From: UBA6115 sp050953005
GTDB lineage: Bacteria > Bacillota > Clostridia > Christensenellales > Aristaeellaceae
Length of the DNA: 64,000 nucleotides
Reading direction: 5' to 3'
Assembly (NCBI GenBank): GCA_050953005.1
Contig: JBMNLV010000004.1
Span: forward strand, 124,001 to 188,000
The translations under genes and the position numbers were made by a program. The first letter of the stretch is position 1; each line of letters begins with the position of its first letter. The notes under the pieces were generated by a model. That model searched no databases. It was not told where the DNA came from and saw only the letters and a list, made by a program, of their open reading frames with translations. Shown here one piece after another: positions 27,963 through 36,884 of this stretch.

Positions 27963-28817
27963 TTGAAGAATAATGATAAAATATTTTCAATAAATTGTCT
28001 CCGGCTTTCTGCACTTTATAAGATCTACGATTCGCATAGATACATGCCAAATCAAGATAGCGCGTTGGTGCTAGTTTACAGCATCAAAGGTTCTGCACAC
28101 GTCAAAATTGCTAGAAAGCAATGTAACCTAACGCCTGGATGGTTTTTGATTTCGCAACACCAGGAAGAACATCAAATCATCATAGGCAATTCACGCGCTC
28201 AGTGCTTTGTAGCAGAGTTTAAAAATGATTCTAAAGGTATTAATCTAAATGAACTGATGTATGTATCTGGCTATTCATCTTTAGCCTTGAGATTTCATGG
28301 GCCAGATGTTTTCATCCGCTTTGACATCGAAGAAAACCGCATCCTACTCACACTGGAAGAGCTGGCGAACGAACTGGCCAACAAGGAGAACAGCAACCAT
28401 AAGATTATCAGTTCTCTCTTTGAGGTTTTGCTCATCAAGCTGGAGAGGTCAGTACAATTTCACGGACGCACTTCAGGCATTAGCTATGTAGCCAAAGCGA
28501 AGCAATATATAACTGAGAATCTTTCATCCAACATAACGGTACAGTCAATCGCTGACTATATCGGCATCCACCGCACCTATCTCATGCGCATCTTCCGTCA
28601 ACAGACCCATTGTAGTGTAAAAATGTATATAAATCGCATGCGTATCAGCCAGGCAACAATCCTTCTATCCAGTTCCGACCTTTCTGTGACCGAGATTGCT
28701 TTTCTTGTCGGTTTCAACAGCAGACAGAACTTTTATATAATGTTTAAAAAGCTGCATGGTTGTTCTCCTAGTGTGTATCGCGAAGGAACCCATAATATAT
28801 CATCATCCCCCCTGTAA
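27963..28817 (+). CDS. AraC-family transcriptional regulator (locus B)
   Basis: A 284-residue regulator with an N-terminal AraC-type cupin half and two C-terminal helix-turn-helix motifs: ITVQSIADYIGIHRTYLMRIFRQQ and SVTEIAFLVGFNSRQNFYIMFKKL, then PSVYRE. The start is TTG at 27963 with GAGGGA seven bases upstream. It is divergent from the locus B operon and presumably controls it. Layout and length match the locus A regulator at 17554, although the N-terminal sensor halves differ, suggesting different inducers. Confidence 0.9.
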   Translation: MKNNDKIFSINCLRLSALYKIYDSHRYMPNQDSALVLVYSIKGSAHVKIARKQCNLTPGWFLISQHQEEHQIIIGNSRAQCFVAEFKNDSKGINLNELMYVSGYSSLALRFHGPDVFIRFDIEENRILLTLEELANELANKENSNHKIISSLFEVLLIKLERSVQFHGRTSGISYVAKAKQYITENLSSNITVQSIADYIGIHRTYLMRIFRQQTHCSVKMYINRMRISQATILLSSSDLSVTEIAFLVGFNSRQNFYIMFKKLHGCSPSVYREGTHNISSSPL

Positions 28818-28898
28818 CATTTCTCTCTAATTTGTAGCATTTGTCATGCATTTTTTGTCTTTCCTCATTATGGTACTGTTAAATTAAATTCATAACTA

Positions 28899-30555
28899 GT
28901 GTCCACTGAACAACTCACTCCCTATTTTTCACAAACATTCTGGCCTGATACATGATAACTGGTGCAGGAAAATCCCTGAAATCGTCCAAAATCCTTGCAC
29001 TTTATCCGGAGGATCACAGAATGTATCGAACAAAAAGCAAACAAGTCAACGTGTTTGAGAACGAAAGTTTCTTCCGGTTTCAAGATCTGAATCCTGACAA
29101 CGATTGGTTCAGACTGGTCAAACTAATACCATGGGCAGAGTTGAAACGCCGTTACGCCCAGACCTTTGACAGCAAATGGGGAATACGGGCAAGCCCGCGC
29201 GCATGGCCCTGGGCGCGCTCATCATTAAGGAACGATACAGGTTCTCAGATGAGGATACGGTACAGGAGATCCGGATGAATCCCTATCTTCAGTTCTTCCT
29301 TGGTCTGCCCGCCTTTCAATATGAAGCGCCCTTTGCTTTGACCAGAGCACCATGACGGTGTTCCGTAAGCGCATTCCGGTTGACCTGTTGACAGACCTGA
29401 ATGATTTCATCGCCGGCCGCCGGAATCCCTATGCTGAAGATGCGGACGATGATCCACCCGACAGCACCCCACCAGACATCCCATCCAGGCAATCGGACGA
29501 AAGCGCGGACACACAAGAACAAAACGAAAAGAAACAACCCGCCAACCGTGGAACACTGATTCCGGACGCAACCTGTGTGCCGCAGGATATCCACTATCCC
29601 ACAGACATCAATTTGCTGAACGAAGCCCGTGAATACCTGGAAAGCATAATAGATAGGGAGTTTCCGAAAGGTCGGAAGCCCCGCATCTATCGCAGGATTG
29701 CCCGGCGGGACTACCTGCGGTACGCGAAGAACCGCCGTCCCTCCCTGAAGCTATTGCACGAGAGCCTGCGCAAGTAACTGTCCTATGTGGCCCGCAACCC
29801 GGGTTATCTGTCGGAGGTCAAAGAAAACTTAAGCGGGAAAGATCAAGAACAGCTCAGGGTGATTGAGGTATTGTATGCCCAGCAGAAACAGATGTATGAG
29901 CAGGGAAGCAAGCGTGTGGATGACCGGATTGTCAGCCTGTGCCAGCCCTGGATACGCCCCGTTGTTCGGGGCAAGGCAAGATCAGCGGTGGAGTTTGGAT
30001 CAAAGATCGTAGTATCTCTGGTGAATGGTTATCTTCGGATTGAACGCCAATCCTGGGATAATTTTCATGAGGGAATGACCTTGCAGGAATCTGTGGAAAG
30101 CTACCGTGCTGATACCGGGGTATATCCGGAGCGCGTGCTGGCTGACAAAGCGTACCGCAACCGTGAGAATCATCAGTATTGTAAGGAACGCGGCATCCGG
30201 ATGTCGGGCCTTAAGCTTGGTCGTCCGCTCAGGGACAAAGCATTGTATCTTCAGCAGTTGTTGGAAGAGCGGCTGGAGTCCGGAGAACGCAATGCCATAG
30301 AGTCAGCCGTTGGCATTGGGAAACGGCGCTACGGTTTGAACTTAGTGATGGAACGCTTACAGGAGACCAGCGAAGTGACTATCCATGTCTGCATTCTGAT
30401 GATGAACCTGTGGAAGCGCCTGCGCGAGCTTCTTTTTGCGCTTTTTCGAAGAGCATTTTAAGCGCCGGTTTGGTGCAGAGAACCAGTGGTGATGGGTCTG
30501 TTTGTAGTTCTGTGTGCAGGGGTAGGCTTAAAAACAGTCATTGTTCAGCAGACCC
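28899..30555 (+). mobile_element. IS5/IS1182-like element with inactive transposase
   Basis: About 1657 bp between GTGTCCACTGAACAAC at 28899 and the inverted match ending GTTCAGCAGACCC at 30555. The flanks (TAACTA on the left, TAAATTA on the right) resemble the TA-bounded target duplications of the intact copies but are not identical. The transposase lies on the plus strand and carries several lesions. Same subgroup as the fragment at 33322-33911. Confidence 0.8.
29022..30461 (+). pseudogene. Transposase, inactivated by frameshifts and a stop
   Basis: The product begins MYRTKSKQVNVFENESFFRF and has the NPDNDWFRLVKLIPWAEL segment of IS5-type transposases. Frame is lost near 29180 (after AQTFDSK) and again near 29340 (before FRKRIPVDLL); then an in-frame TAA at 29775-29777 separates RKQ-like context from LSYVARNPGYL. 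The rest to 30461 keeps the catalytic regions, IPDATCVPQDI and, late, the RNREN and GIGKRRYGL motifs. At least three lesions indicate an old insertion. Confidence 0.85.
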
Positions 30556-30668
30556 TAAATTAACCACACAGCACGTTCATTAAAACTCTTATCCAAAAAG
30601 AGAGGATATTGCTCTCTGATTCAAGATTTCCTTTCTGTAATTTTATTCAAATTAATGTAAAAACATAA

Positions 30669-30708
30669 GATTTTAAGTCCCCTGTGTCTACCATTCCACC
30701 ATACCGGC
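30669..30708 (-). tRNA. Truncated tRNA-Leu(UAA): 5' half only
   Basis: On the minus strand from 30708 the sequence runs GCCGGTATGG, then TGGAATGGTAGACAC and GGGGACTTAAAATC: acceptor 5' strand, D-arm and anticodon arm of a bacterial leucine tRNA, with TAA in the loop at 30676-30674 flanked by T33 and A37. It parallels E. coli tRNA-Leu(UAA) through about position 40. After that the bases no longer pair with the 5' side of the anticodon stem, and no variable arm, T-arm or matching acceptor strand is found before the insertion sequence at 30555. A recognisable promoter precedes it. Confidence 0.8.
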
Positions 30709-30721
30709 GAATGCGTTGAAA

Positions 30722-30749
30722 ACATTACATTTTCAACGCTTTTTGTCAA
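30722..30749 (-). promoter_or_regulatory. Promoter of the truncated tRNA-Leu
   Basis: Minus strand: TTGACA at 30749-30744, a 16-base spacer and TAATGT at 30727-30722, 13 bases before tRNA position 1, as expected for a stable-RNA promoter. Spacer and -10 lie in a perfect 10-bp inverted repeat (30713-30722 with 30730-30739) followed on the plus strand by five T, so the plus strand could also read it as a terminator. Confidence 0.6.
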
Positions 30750-30869
30750 GTTTTACAAATGCATCTTTTTTTTATTCACCAATATTCTTACAGGTGGTTT
30801 CCAAAAAACATATTTGATTTGCATTTGAATATATGGTCTTGTCGGTTGCAGGTGCTTACAGCAATCACA

Positions 30870-31100
30870 TCAAGCCATCATTTTTTCGCTGAATAATTTT
30901 CCGGCTTCCATGATTTTGCTAGGCATTGCGTGAGAGAAGATATTTAATGTCGTGCTAGACTTTGATAAGCCAGTAACGCTTCCCCCGTTTTGAAATAAAT
31001 GTTTCAATGTTTTGTCGGCTTTTTCTAATAAATCAATTGTGTAACATGAGATGACATAATGGATATTGGGCATATGGCCTTTTCTTTTTGCTTTTAGCAA
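30870..31100 (-). pseudogene. Remnant of a tyrosine recombinase (integrase) C-terminus
   Basis: A 76-codon minus-strand frame. Its end, SSTTLNIFSHAMPSKIMEAG, follows the integrase pattern SSxxTTLxIYSHxxP, and DLLEKADKTLKHL resembles the LLLEKGADIKTV helix before it. The catalytic Tyr of the IYSH motif is Phe here, and the catalytic Arg and HxxR motifs are not recognisable. The assignment is by pattern only. It lies about 120 bases upstream of the truncated tRNA-Leu on the same strand, the standard position of an integrase beside its tRNA attachment site. Confidence 0.5.
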
Positions 31101-31274
31101 ACTCGTTTGTTACGATGCTGTAAGCAGCTTTCTATCTTGTTTCCAAGTTGAAGCCTTGTGTTTGGAAATTAGTCCAGATGCAGCTTAACAAAGAGATACA
31201 CTTGTTCCAAGTACGAATGGCACCACCATATTTTGCTGACATAAACCTTTGAGAAATGAAGAAATAGAATCCAT

Positions 31275-31303
31275 TTGACAAGCGTAAATATAGTTATTAA
31301 CAT
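31275..31303 (+). promoter_or_regulatory. Promoter of the BadF/SIS operon
   Basis: TTGACA at 31275-31280, a 17-base spacer and TAACAT at 31298-31303, 34 bases before the BadF start. The stretch 31101-31274 upstream holds nothing I could recognise. Confidence 0.55.
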
Positions 31304-31337
31304 GCATTTATAAACGGCTTTTAAATATGGAGGGAAC

Positions 31338-32315
31338 ATGAATCAGCAAGAACCATTGATAGTAGGAGTGGATGGTGGTGGGACAAGTTCAAAGTATGTT
31401 GCGGTGAAATATGATGGTACGGTTATTGCAGTGCTGGAAGGAAAAGGACTAAATTATAATTCTATTGGAATGGAGACGGCACGAAAGCGATTATTCACAT
31501 CGATAAATGCGCTTTTGAACAAAGCAGGAGCGAGCGACTATGAGGTAGCTTGTGTAGGATTATCTGCACTTGACGGAAAAGCTGATGAACAAACTCTTCA
31601 AGGTTTTTGCGGCGCAATAATTCCATATAATAAACTCAGGTTAAACAGCGATGTTCACGCTGCATTGATTGGTTCCCAGGCTGGCGAGCCAAATGTGATG
31701 GTTATAAGTGGCACTGGTTCAATGGTTGCAGGATTAGACACAGGAGGGCGGATACATATCAGTGGTGGTTGGGGTTATCGACTTAATGACCCTGCAAGTG
31801 CATATGGGGTTTCTATTGAGGGATTGAAAGCAGCTTTAATGCATGCCGAAGAAACTGGTGAACAAACTATACTATACAAAGAAAGTTTAGATTATTTTGG
31901 GGTGACAAATTCCAGGAGTTTAGTTGCTGCACTATATGTGGATTCTTTAGATGTAGTTGAAGTTGCTGGTTTTGGACAGCGAGTGATTCAATGTGCGAGA
32001 AGAGGAGATAAAGTTGCTACAGATATTATTGAAAAACAGTATACATTTCTTGCTGAGCAGACCGCACAAGTGATGAAGCAATGTCCCAAAACATTTAGCT
32101 TATATGGCGGGATGTTTGAGCATAACGAATGGATACGTTCGTACTTTATCATACAGCTACAGAAAATCATTCCTTATGCAGAATATGTTGAAATGAAATT
32201 ACCTCCGTCATTAGGTACAGTAATTGCGTTTTTAAAAGAACAGAATAAGTTAACCAATGACATCATTGAAAGAATGAGGAAAACTATGGAGACTTTTGGA
32301 AATGAATGCACTTGA
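31338..32315 (+). CDS. BadF/BadG/BcrA/BcrD-type sugar kinase, second copy
   Basis: A 325-residue ASKHA kinase with VDGGGTSSKY near the N-terminus, VMVISGTGSM, and GGWGYRLNDPASAYGVSIEG in place of the LGDEGSGY signature (Asp kept, Glu-Gly-Ser changed to Pro-Ala-Ser). A late glycine block is FSLYGGMFEHN. It likely phosphorylates an amino sugar or related hexose. TATGGAGGGAAC gives a strong ribosome site. It overlaps the SIS gene by 14 bases. The pair is AT-rich compared with the version at 3019, pointing to separate acquisition; no transporter is attached. Confidence 0.82.
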   Translation: MNQQEPLIVGVDGGGTSSKYVAVKYDGTVIAVLEGKGLNYNSIGMETARKRLFTSINALLNKAGASDYEVACVGLSALDGKADEQTLQGFCGAIIPYNKLRLNSDVHAALIGSQAGEPNVMVISGTGSMVAGLDTGGRIHISGGWGYRLNDPASAYGVSIEGLKAALMHAEETGEQTILYKESLDYFGVTNSRSLVAALYVDSLDVVEVAGFGQRVIQCARRGDKVATDIIEKQYTFLAEQTAQVMKQCPKTFSLYGGMFEHNEWIRSYFIIQLQKIIPYAEYVEMKLPPSLGTVIAFLKEQNKLTNDIIERMRKTMETFGNECT

Positions 32316-33039
32316 ACGCTATAAGATTAATTTAATACAAATAATAGAAACAGTGTTTTCATCGCAGAAGAATGTTATGGAAACAATATCACAGAAGATG
32401 TGCGAATGCATAACAAATGGGCATTTCATCTATCTTTTTGGAACTGGGCATGCACATATGCTTACAGAAGAAATGTTTTATCGTGCTGGAGGATTAGCAG
32501 CTACAATTCCTATGCTTGATGAGAAACTCATGCTGCATATCTCTGCCAGCAAAAGTACAGAATTGGAAAGAGAAGAAGGTTACGCGGAAAAAATATTGGA
32601 ATCATATAACATTACCAAGGATGATTTGGCAATAATATGTTCAAACTCAGGTATAAACCAAGTGCCTGTTGAAATGGCATACTTGATTCGTCAGCAGAAA
32701 GGCGCTACTGTTGTTGCTATCACCAGTGTATGCCATAGTCAAAATAGCAAACCAAGGAATCGGCTAAATAAGCGACTAATGGAGGTAGTCGATTTTGTTC
32801 TTGACAATGGAGGAACTATTGGCGACGCATCTGTTGAGCTATCTAGTGACTATAAGGTTGGCTCAACCTCTACAGCAGTCGGTGCTGCGTTGCTGCAGGC
32901 TATTACTAGCCGTTGTGTCGAAATTGCAATTGAAGAGCACAAAACTATTGACGTGTATTGCTCAAGCAACGTTGAAAAAGGAGATGGTGTAAATGAGAAG
33001 CTAATCAAAAAGTATCAACCTATGATTCCAATTCTGTAA
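32302..33039 (+). CDS. SIS-domain sugar isomerase-like protein, third copy
   Basis: About 245 residues. Shared family blocks: FGTGHAHMLTEEMFYRAGGL, CSNSGINQVPVEMA, NKRLMEVVDFVLDNGGTIGDA and GSTSTAVGAALLQA. The ATG at 32302 with GGAG ten bases upstream is preferred to a TTG two codons earlier. Coupled to the BadF kinase, so the two probably act in sequence on one phosphorylated sugar. More like the copy at 6756 than the one at 3968. Confidence 0.85.
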   Translation: MNALERYKINLIQIIETVFSSQKNVMETISQKMCECITNGHFIYLFGTGHAHMLTEEMFYRAGGLAATIPMLDEKLMLHISASKSTELEREEGYAEKILESYNITKDDLAIICSNSGINQVPVEMAYLIRQQKGATVVAITSVCHSQNSKPRNRLNKRLMEVVDFVLDNGGTIGDASVELSSDYKVGSTSTAVGAALLQAITSRCVEIAIEEHKTIDVYCSSNVEKGDGVNEKLIKKYQPMIPIL

Positions 33040-33093
33040 TACTGACCCAAAACCGGAAAAAAGAAAAAATGATAAAAACACCAGAGAATGATG

Positions 33094-33321
33094 GTAAGCG
33101 TCAAAAGCGCAATTTTAACCTACACTTTTCCGGCGCTTTGATCGGCAACAATTGCGCTGCCTGATCTTCTACGCTCAGGTTCAGTTTTGGTACCTCATGC
33201 ATCAGCCAGGCCAGGTAACGATAGAGATCCAAGCCGTTCTCTTTCGCGGTTTCAACCAAACTATAAATGATGGCACTGGCTTCCACGCCCTTGGGAACAT
33301 TGGCGAACAGGAAGTTGATAG
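33094..33321 (-). mobile_element. IS66-family fragment (3' end of tnpC)
   Basis: Starts with GTAAGCG, the characteristic IS66 terminus, and encodes on the minus strand ANVPKGVEASAIIYSLVETA then YRYLAWLMHEVPKL and LLPIKAPEKC, the C-terminal domain of IS66 TnpC, ending near 33101. About 75 codons remain; the 5' side is replaced by another element near 33322. The junction was estimated from where protein similarity changes frame. Confidence 0.75.
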
Positions 33322-33911
33322 AGTACACTTGGCGGAGTGTTCCCAGATGAATCACCGTTTGTATTCCCGTCCTCAGCATAAGGGTTGCGGCGGCCGGCGA
33401 TAAAGTCATTCAAATCAGCTAACAAATCAACCGGGATGCGCTTGCGAAACAAGGTCATCGCGCTCGCGTCAAAGGGCGCTTCATGCTGAAAGGCGGGCAG
33501 ACCAAGGAAGAACTGAAGATATGGATTCATCCGGGGATCTCCTGTACCGCATCCTCGTCTGAAAACCCGTATCGCTCCTTAATGATGAGCGCGCCCAGGG
33601 CCATGCGCACGGGCTTGTCCGCATTCCCCGGTTTGCTGTCAAAGGTCTGGGCATAACGGCGTTCCATCTCAGCCCAGGGAATCAGCTTGGCCAGCCTGAC
33701 CCAGTCGTTGTCAGGATTCAGGCCTTGAAACTGGAAGAAACTTTCGTTCTCAAATACGCTAACTTGTTTGCTTTGTGGCCGATACACGCTGTCATCCTCC
33801 GGATAAAGCACAAGGGTTTTGGGCGATTTCAGAGGTTTTCCTTGCACCAGTTTATCATGTAATCAGGCCAGAATGTTTGTGAAATATAGGGAGTTGAGTT
33901 GTTCAGCAGGC
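33322..33911 (-). mobile_element. 5' fragment of an IS5/IS1182-like element
   Basis: From the end near 33911 (GTTGTTCAGCAG, last bases of the terminus missing) the minus strand reads a transposase start: QSKQVSVFENESFFQFQ, then MALGALIIKERYGFSDEDA, a frameshift near 33530, and NPYLQFFLGLPAFQHEAPFD to FIAGRRNPYAED. It is very close to the element at 28899 and shares its leader sequence. It stops at the IS66 fragment, giving a chimera. The stop codon of the GH9-like gene lies six bases away. Confidence 0.8.
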
Positions 33912-33916
33912 AGCAA

Positions 33917-35584
33917 TTAATTCGTTTTAGTACCTTGAGCATGGCATCGTTTTTGAAGATTGTCTATATAGTTTTCGTATATACAATATGCATATGCATA
34001 TGCTCCGTCATGCTTGATAAAGGTTTCGCTGTACCACCAGGAATCATCATTAGTATCTTCATAATAGTATTCTCCATTTTCGATTAGGAATCCATTCATA
34101 ATAGACATCCATTTGCTGTTTTTTGGCTCAAAGAACCATCGTTTCCAGCATGTTGCATGACGATTACACATGTTGGCTATCAAGGCACAAGCTGCTGTCT
34201 TTTTAGTAGTGGGTGGATTTTCTACAAACCTCTGCTTGAATCCCGGATTAATTCCGCATACATATCCAAGCTCTCCCGTAGCAATTTCCTCCATCAAATC
34301 GTCACCTGTCAGTTCACCAATAAAGCACGCATCCATTGCATTAGCTGCCCGCCGAGTCACAAACTGTCTAGACGCTCCGCTTTTGTTTCCTGAAAAGCGG
34401 GCTTCATTGTTTCCATATACTTGCTCATTTCCGGGAAGCGATTGCATATCATCCCATTCTATCACTGTCCTGGATGCGTCTGAAATCGGCATAATTGAAA
34501 AAGCATTGCGTTCCGGAAGCACTTTGTAGTACAAATCCTTTATTCTTTGAAGGTGTTCCATCCATACCGAATAGCGAGGATGTTTGGGAAATTCTTTCAT
34601 AAAATAGTAAATACCTTCCAACATAGGAATAGCATGACGGCTCTCTCGGCATGTTTTTCGGAGGTTCAAGCTCTCCAGTATCTTTTCCATAAGAGCAATC
34701 CCCTTATCTTTCCACTTCGGATCGCGAGCATAACAATAAAGATGATAGTATACTGCTACCATAAATTCACGTTGTGGATACCCAAATTGTTCCGCCATAT
34801 CATCGGTGAAATTTTGAATGACATATTCTGCGCTTTTTTCTGCACGATGATAGTTATCAAGATTCGCTCTTTCAGGATCCGTATCTGCCATTAAGTGGAG
34901 ATATGCAGAGAACCCATATAGCGCTTCATAGCTATTGAACGCCCAAAGATTTCCTTCAACATTAGGTCTGCAGCTATGAGCAGGAGCAAACTCTCCAGTT
35001 TTTTCACTGTGCAAGCTTAGCAAATAGTCAAAGGCAATATTTGCAAAATTATGCAATTCCTTATGATGTGATTCTAGAAACTTATCCTTTCCTAGCGTAT
35101 AAGCCTGCACCAATCCATTCAGGAAGATTCCGTGGGATCTGGCTTCTCCCATTCTTGAATTGCAATCATAATAGCCACCACCTTCTTGTTCTGAGGCGAT
35201 GCGCGCTTGAGCATTGTATACCGTAAGTGGAGTCAACAAATGCTGAGAATAGATATGATGTTGAATATAAAAAGGTTCTGAAGTATCCTTCCATATTTGA
35301 TTTCCTTTTGCGTCTGTAATAACAACATGTAAGAAATATTTTCCTTCCATAGCTACACAAGAAAAGTCGCTGCTCCACAATTGCATGCCAAAAGAATAAC
35401 CTTGATCAAGCAGCTTTCCACTCTGAACAATAGAACCATATTCATTGCGCAGAAACCATCGTGATTCATTGCCAATAAGAATGCTTTTTACACTGCTTGT
35501 GCTCCGCACAAAGGCTTTTTTGGTTCCATATCGTTCATAACCCAAAACATTGTATAATAGAGTAAATTCACTACTGTCCATCAT
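33917..35584 (-). CDS. GH9-like glycoside hydrolase with N-terminal Ig-like domain
   Basis: A 555-residue protein without signal peptide. Residues 1-110 fit the CelD-type Ig-like domain that precedes many GH9 catalytic modules; the rest resembles an (alpha/alpha)6 barrel, with GGGYYDCNSRMGEARSHG at the place of the GH9 GGWYDAGD motif and GYVCGINPG matching the later GLNP motif. Because the Asp pair of DAGD is altered, activity on cellulose is doubtful; a cytoplasmic exo-acting glucosidase-like role or an unassigned family is more likely. GGAGG lies just before the ATG. A paralogue at 43666 is interrupted. It may be co-transcribed with the LacI gene upstream. Confidence 0.65.
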   Translation of the reverse strand: MMDSSEFTLLYNVLGYERYGTKKAFVRSTSSVKSILIGNESRWFLRNEYGSIVQSGKLLDQGYSFGMQLWSSDFSCVAMEGKYFLHVVITDAKGNQIWKDTSEPFYIQHHIYSQHLLTPLTVYNAQARIASEQEGGGYYDCNSRMGEARSHGIFLNGLVQAYTLGKDKFLESHHKELHNFANIAFDYLLSLHSEKTGEFAPAHSCRPNVEGNLWAFNSYEALYGFSAYLHLMADTDPERANLDNYHRAEKSAEYVIQNFTDDMAEQFGYPQREFMVAVYYHLYCYARDPKWKDKGIALMEKILESLNLRKTCRESRHAIPMLEGIYYFMKEFPKHPRYSVWMEHLQRIKDLYYKVLPERNAFSIMPISDASRTVIEWDDMQSLPGNEQVYGNNEARFSGNKSGASRQFVTRRAANAMDACFIGELTGDDLMEEIATGELGYVCGINPGFKQRFVENPPTTKKTAACALIANMCNRHATCWKRWFFEPKNSKWMSIMNGFLIENGEYYYEDTNDDSWWYSETFIKHDGAYAYAYCIYENYIDNLQKRCHAQGTKTN

Positions 35585-35885
35585 CCATCCTCCAGATTAT
35601 TATTGATGGGCTATTCACCATCGTCAATTATCGTACTGCGCATTTCCAATATGGTCATTTAATAATGTGGATTATAAGGCTACAGCATAGACAGAAGAAC
35701 AGCATGTTTTGTTACAATAGCCATGGGTATATGGTTACCATATGACAAACAAAGGATGCTCCGGGCAAGATGCGCAATAATCTCTGACACCCTGATTTGT
35801 CGAATTAGCACATTCTCCATATCATTGTTACTCCATATAGGAACCGGAAAAATGAGACTGCAAGCGACTTTGAAAACTACAGGAG
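35585..35885. other. Non-coding stretch between LacI and GH9-like genes
   Basis: 301 bases without a convincing gene. Two overlapping frames of about 68 codons on opposite strands lack ribosome sites and family resemblance. No hairpin with U-run was seen, so read-through from the LacI gene into the GH9-like gene is possible. Confidence 0.4.
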
Positions 35886-36884
35886 TCAAACGATTGTCTG
35901 CCCACTCAATATATCGTGCTGCAAAATAGTATCGGTTGGCAAGGCAGTGGCGTTATGCAGATGCTCCAGAATCATGCGAGCGCATTTCTGCCCCAATTGC
36001 TCAATATGCAAAGACATGGTAGTAATGCGTGGTTCGAATTCGTGTAGTATTGGAATGCCATCGAAACCAGTTATTCCATAATGATGCGGTGACAACACTC
36101 CTTTTCGCTGAAGAAAACCATGGATTTCAACAGCATAGATATCGCTGGTACATAGGATAGCCGTAGAAGCCTGTTTACGGAAATCCATCCCGCTAATGAA
36201 TTGAAGGTATTGTTTGTTACCGAGTGTTTGCTGCTCTACATCCTTGGCGCTGTCGTGTAGCGCGGCTTCGAAACCTTCTTTTCGCCTTATGAGAGAATCC
36301 ATGTTGCTGTGCATTGCTCTTTCTAGCGGGGGACATACATACAGTAATTTGAGATAACCTTTAGATAACACATAATTTGTCATGTCATACATTGCGCGAT
36401 AATCGTCATACCCCAGAAAGGGAATATCATCAGCGATGCGATTAAGGATTGACAGCACCGGTACACCCAAGTTTCTGATATAATCTGGATATATCGGATC
36501 TTTAACAACACTATCTAGAACAATAGCATCTACTTTCCTTGAAAGAAGATGCTCAATGCACTGTTTTTCCAAAGCCGGATCCTTTTGAGTAAGCATAACG
36601 TACGTTACATACCCGTTTTCGAATGCTATACGTTGAAACGCATTGACAATTTGCGCAAAAAAAAGGTTGCTTAAGTCAAATACAATGATACCAAGACTCT
36701 TGCTTTTACCCTTTACAAGTGCCTTTGCCAAAAGATGTGGACGATATCCCATCTTACGCGCTGTATCAATGATTTCCTGTCTCTTTTTTTCACTAACGCC
36801 CGCTCTGCCATTTAATGCCCGGTCTACTGTTATGCGAGAAACTCCACATTTTTCAGCAATTTGCTTCGTAGTGATTTGTTTCAT
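35886..36884 (-). CDS. LacI-family transcriptional regulator
   Basis: About 332 residues from the ATG at 36884 (MKQITTKQIA); the frame is open from 36905 but that start lacks a ribosome site. The headpiece is TTKQIAEKCGVSRITVDRALNGRAGVS with the hinge helix RPHLLAKALVKGKS, followed by a periplasmic-binding-protein-like effector domain beginning SLGIIVFDLSNLFFAQ. SRITVDRALNG has Asp where most LacI proteins have Ser, a variation in the recognition helix. It is divergent from the binding-protein/permease/GH116 operon and presumably represses it until a sugar binds. Confidence 0.9.
   Translation of the reverse strand: MKQITTKQIAEKCGVSRITVDRALNGRAGVSEKKRQEIIDTARKMGYRPHLLAKALVKGKSKSLGIIVFDLSNLFFAQIVNAFQRIAFENGYVTYVMLTQKDPALEKQCIEHLLSRKVDAIVLDSVVKDPIYPDYIRNLGVPVLSILNRIADDIPFLGYDDYRAMYDMTNYVLSKGYLKLLYVCPPLERAMHSNMDSLIRRKEGFEAALHDSAKDVEQQTLGNKQYLQFISGMDFRKQASTAILCTSDIYAVEIHGFLQRKGVLSPHHYGITGFDGIPILHEFEPRITTMSLHIEQLGQKCARMILEHLHNATALPTDTILQHDILSGQTIV

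Noticed and set aside
30713..30744. Apparent plus-strand intrinsic terminator (10-bp stem then five T)
   Set aside because: No plus-strand gene ends just before it, and the same bases form the spacer and -10 of the tRNA-Leu promoter on the other strand. Kept only as a remark there.
35680..35929. Two overlapping small frames between the LacI and GH9-like genes
   Set aside because: Opposite strands, no ribosome sites and no similarity; neither can be supported as a gene.
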